Part shown: piece by piece, positions 6,296-6,805 of the stretch
Position numbering within the stretch: the stretch's first letter is position 1
Layout: the number at the start of each line of letters is the position of its first letter
Assembly: GCA_900753295.1 (NCBI GenBank)
Contig: CAADYQ010000113.1
Coordinates: 1-6,805, forward strand
DNA length: 6,805 nt
Reading direction: 5' to 3'
From: Clostridia bacterium
GTDB lineage: Bacteria; Bacillota; Clostridia; Oscillospirales; CAG-272
Program-made: the position numbers and the translations under genes
The notes under the pieces: model-generated
What the model was told of the DNA's origin: nothing
What the model saw: the letters and a program-made list of their open reading frames with translations, nothing else
Database searches by the model: none

Positions 6296-6511
6296 ATGAA
6301 GATCGACCGTGAAATGCTTCGCCGCATACTCACCCTTGACGACAGCCAGTTGAGGTTCATAATAAACAGAATAGCAGCGCAGACAGGTGTGGATATTTCG
6401 GGCTTTGATATGAGTCCCGCGGCGCTTGCAAAGCTGAGACTCGCCGTTGAAAATGCCGATGACGCGGAGCTTGAAAAGCTCGCCGCAGGGCTGCTCGGCG
6501 GCGGCAACTGA
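6296..6511 (+). CDS. Small acidic protein of unknown function, 71 residues
   Basis: I cannot assign a function. The protein is predicted to be mostly helical and soluble. A first helix (MKIDREMLRRILTL) leads into DDSQLRFIINRIAAQTGVDIS, a linker with Gly/Phe/Asp, then a second helical part SPAALAKLRLAVENADDAELEKLAAGLL ending in a GGGN tail. There is no signal peptide, membrane segment or cysteine. From memory it resembles short proteins seen next to a second small protein in many Oscillospirales genomes, but I cannot verify that here. The start is well supported by GGAGGT (6282-6287), 8 bases upstream. The next gene starts 20 bp after the stop, so the two are very likely co-transcribed. Confidence 0.72.
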   Translation: MKIDREMLRRILTLDDSQLRFIINRIAAQTGVDISGFDMSPAALAKLRLAVENADDAELEKLAAGLLGGGN

Positions 6512-6531
6512 CCGCGCAGGGAGTCGTACAT

Positions 6532-6805
6532 ATGGCTGATGAAAATCTGAACGGGCTTGACGGGATCATCTCCCGTCTCATGTCAGACCCCGGAATAATG
6601 GAGACTGTAAGAGGCGCGGTATCCGAAATGAAGTCCGCGGGAGAAGGCGGCGATGCCGCCAAAAAGACCGATGCAGCACCGCCGCAGGGCGCACCGGATA
6701 TGCAGTCGATAGCCGCGCTTGCCTCCATGTTCGGAGGTGCCGGAGGAGGTCGTGGCGGCAAGCCGTCGGGCGGCGATCTCAACCGCAAAAAAAGGTGCGA
6801 TCTGC
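6532..6805 (+). CDS. Small protein of unknown function, 3' end cut by the window
   Basis: An open frame runs from ATG at 6532 to the window edge with no stop, giving at least 91 residues. The ribosome site AGGGAG (6518-6523) is 8 bases upstream. The N-terminal part (NGLDGIISRLMSDPGIMETV) is helical. It is followed by a low-complexity Gly/Ala/Pro/Lys linker (about 35-56), a helix with DMQSIAALASMFGG (56-69), a Gly-rich stretch GAGGGRGGKPSGG (70-82), and a basic RKKR motif (86-89) near the cut. The layout of short hydrophobic helices joined by flexible linkers suggests a scaffold or interaction role, but no family is certain. It forms an operon with the 71-residue gene just upstream. Codon use matches its neighbours. 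Confidence 0.65.
   Translation, partial: MADENLNGLDGIISRLMSDPGIMETVRGAVSEMKSAGEGGDAAKKTDAAPPQGAPDMQSIAALASMFGGAGGGRGGKPSGGDLNRKKRCDL

Noticed and set aside
1..6805. CRISPR array, insertion sequence or prophage attachment site, including integration at the tRNA gene
   Set aside because: No spaced repeats, transposase or integrase gene, and no duplicated tRNA 3' end were seen in the window.

Overview
This window looks like a stretch of chromosome from an anaerobic Clostridia-type Firmicute. That reading rests on strong GGAGG ribosome sites, consensus TTGACA/TATAAT promoters, frequent ATA isoleucine codons in a moderately GC-rich genome, and a row of oxygen-sensitive iron-sulfur enzymes. A member of the Oscillospirales is my guess; the family cannot be fixed from this sequence alone.

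Bases 1-5130 hold a tight plus-strand operon behind a clear promoter at 44-72. It encodes, in order: (1) a 685-residue flavin/iron-sulfur ene-reductase of the 2,4-dienoyl-CoA reductase / BaiCD / 2-enoate reductase type; (2) and (3) the large catalytic and small swivel subunits of a two-chain aconitase X (DUF521 + DUF126) dehydratase; (4) a compact single-chain iron-sulfur L-serine dehydratase. The gaps are 13 bp and 1 bp, then a 4-bp ATGA overlap, so the genes are surely co-transcribed and the last three probably translationally coupled. Chemically the set is two Fe-S hydro-lyases plus an enzyme that reduces activated C=C bonds. This suggests a dehydrate-then-reduce pathway on a hydroxy or amino acid that I cannot match to a described route. 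It is the most interesting item here.

Bases 5131-5840 hold an independent unit: a textbook promoter (5166-5194), a 175-residue predicted four-helix membrane protein of unknown function, and a perfect 14-bp hairpin that could terminate in both directions. Bases 5839-5996 form a non-coding spacer with inverted repeats.

On the minus strand lies tRNA-Thr(CGT) (6035-6110). It has its own promoter (6143-6171) and an 18-bp terminator hairpin that starts on the last base of the encoded CCA.

From 6296 to the window edge is the start of another plus-strand operon: a 71-residue acidic small protein and a second small protein cut off by the window end. Neither has a function I can assign.
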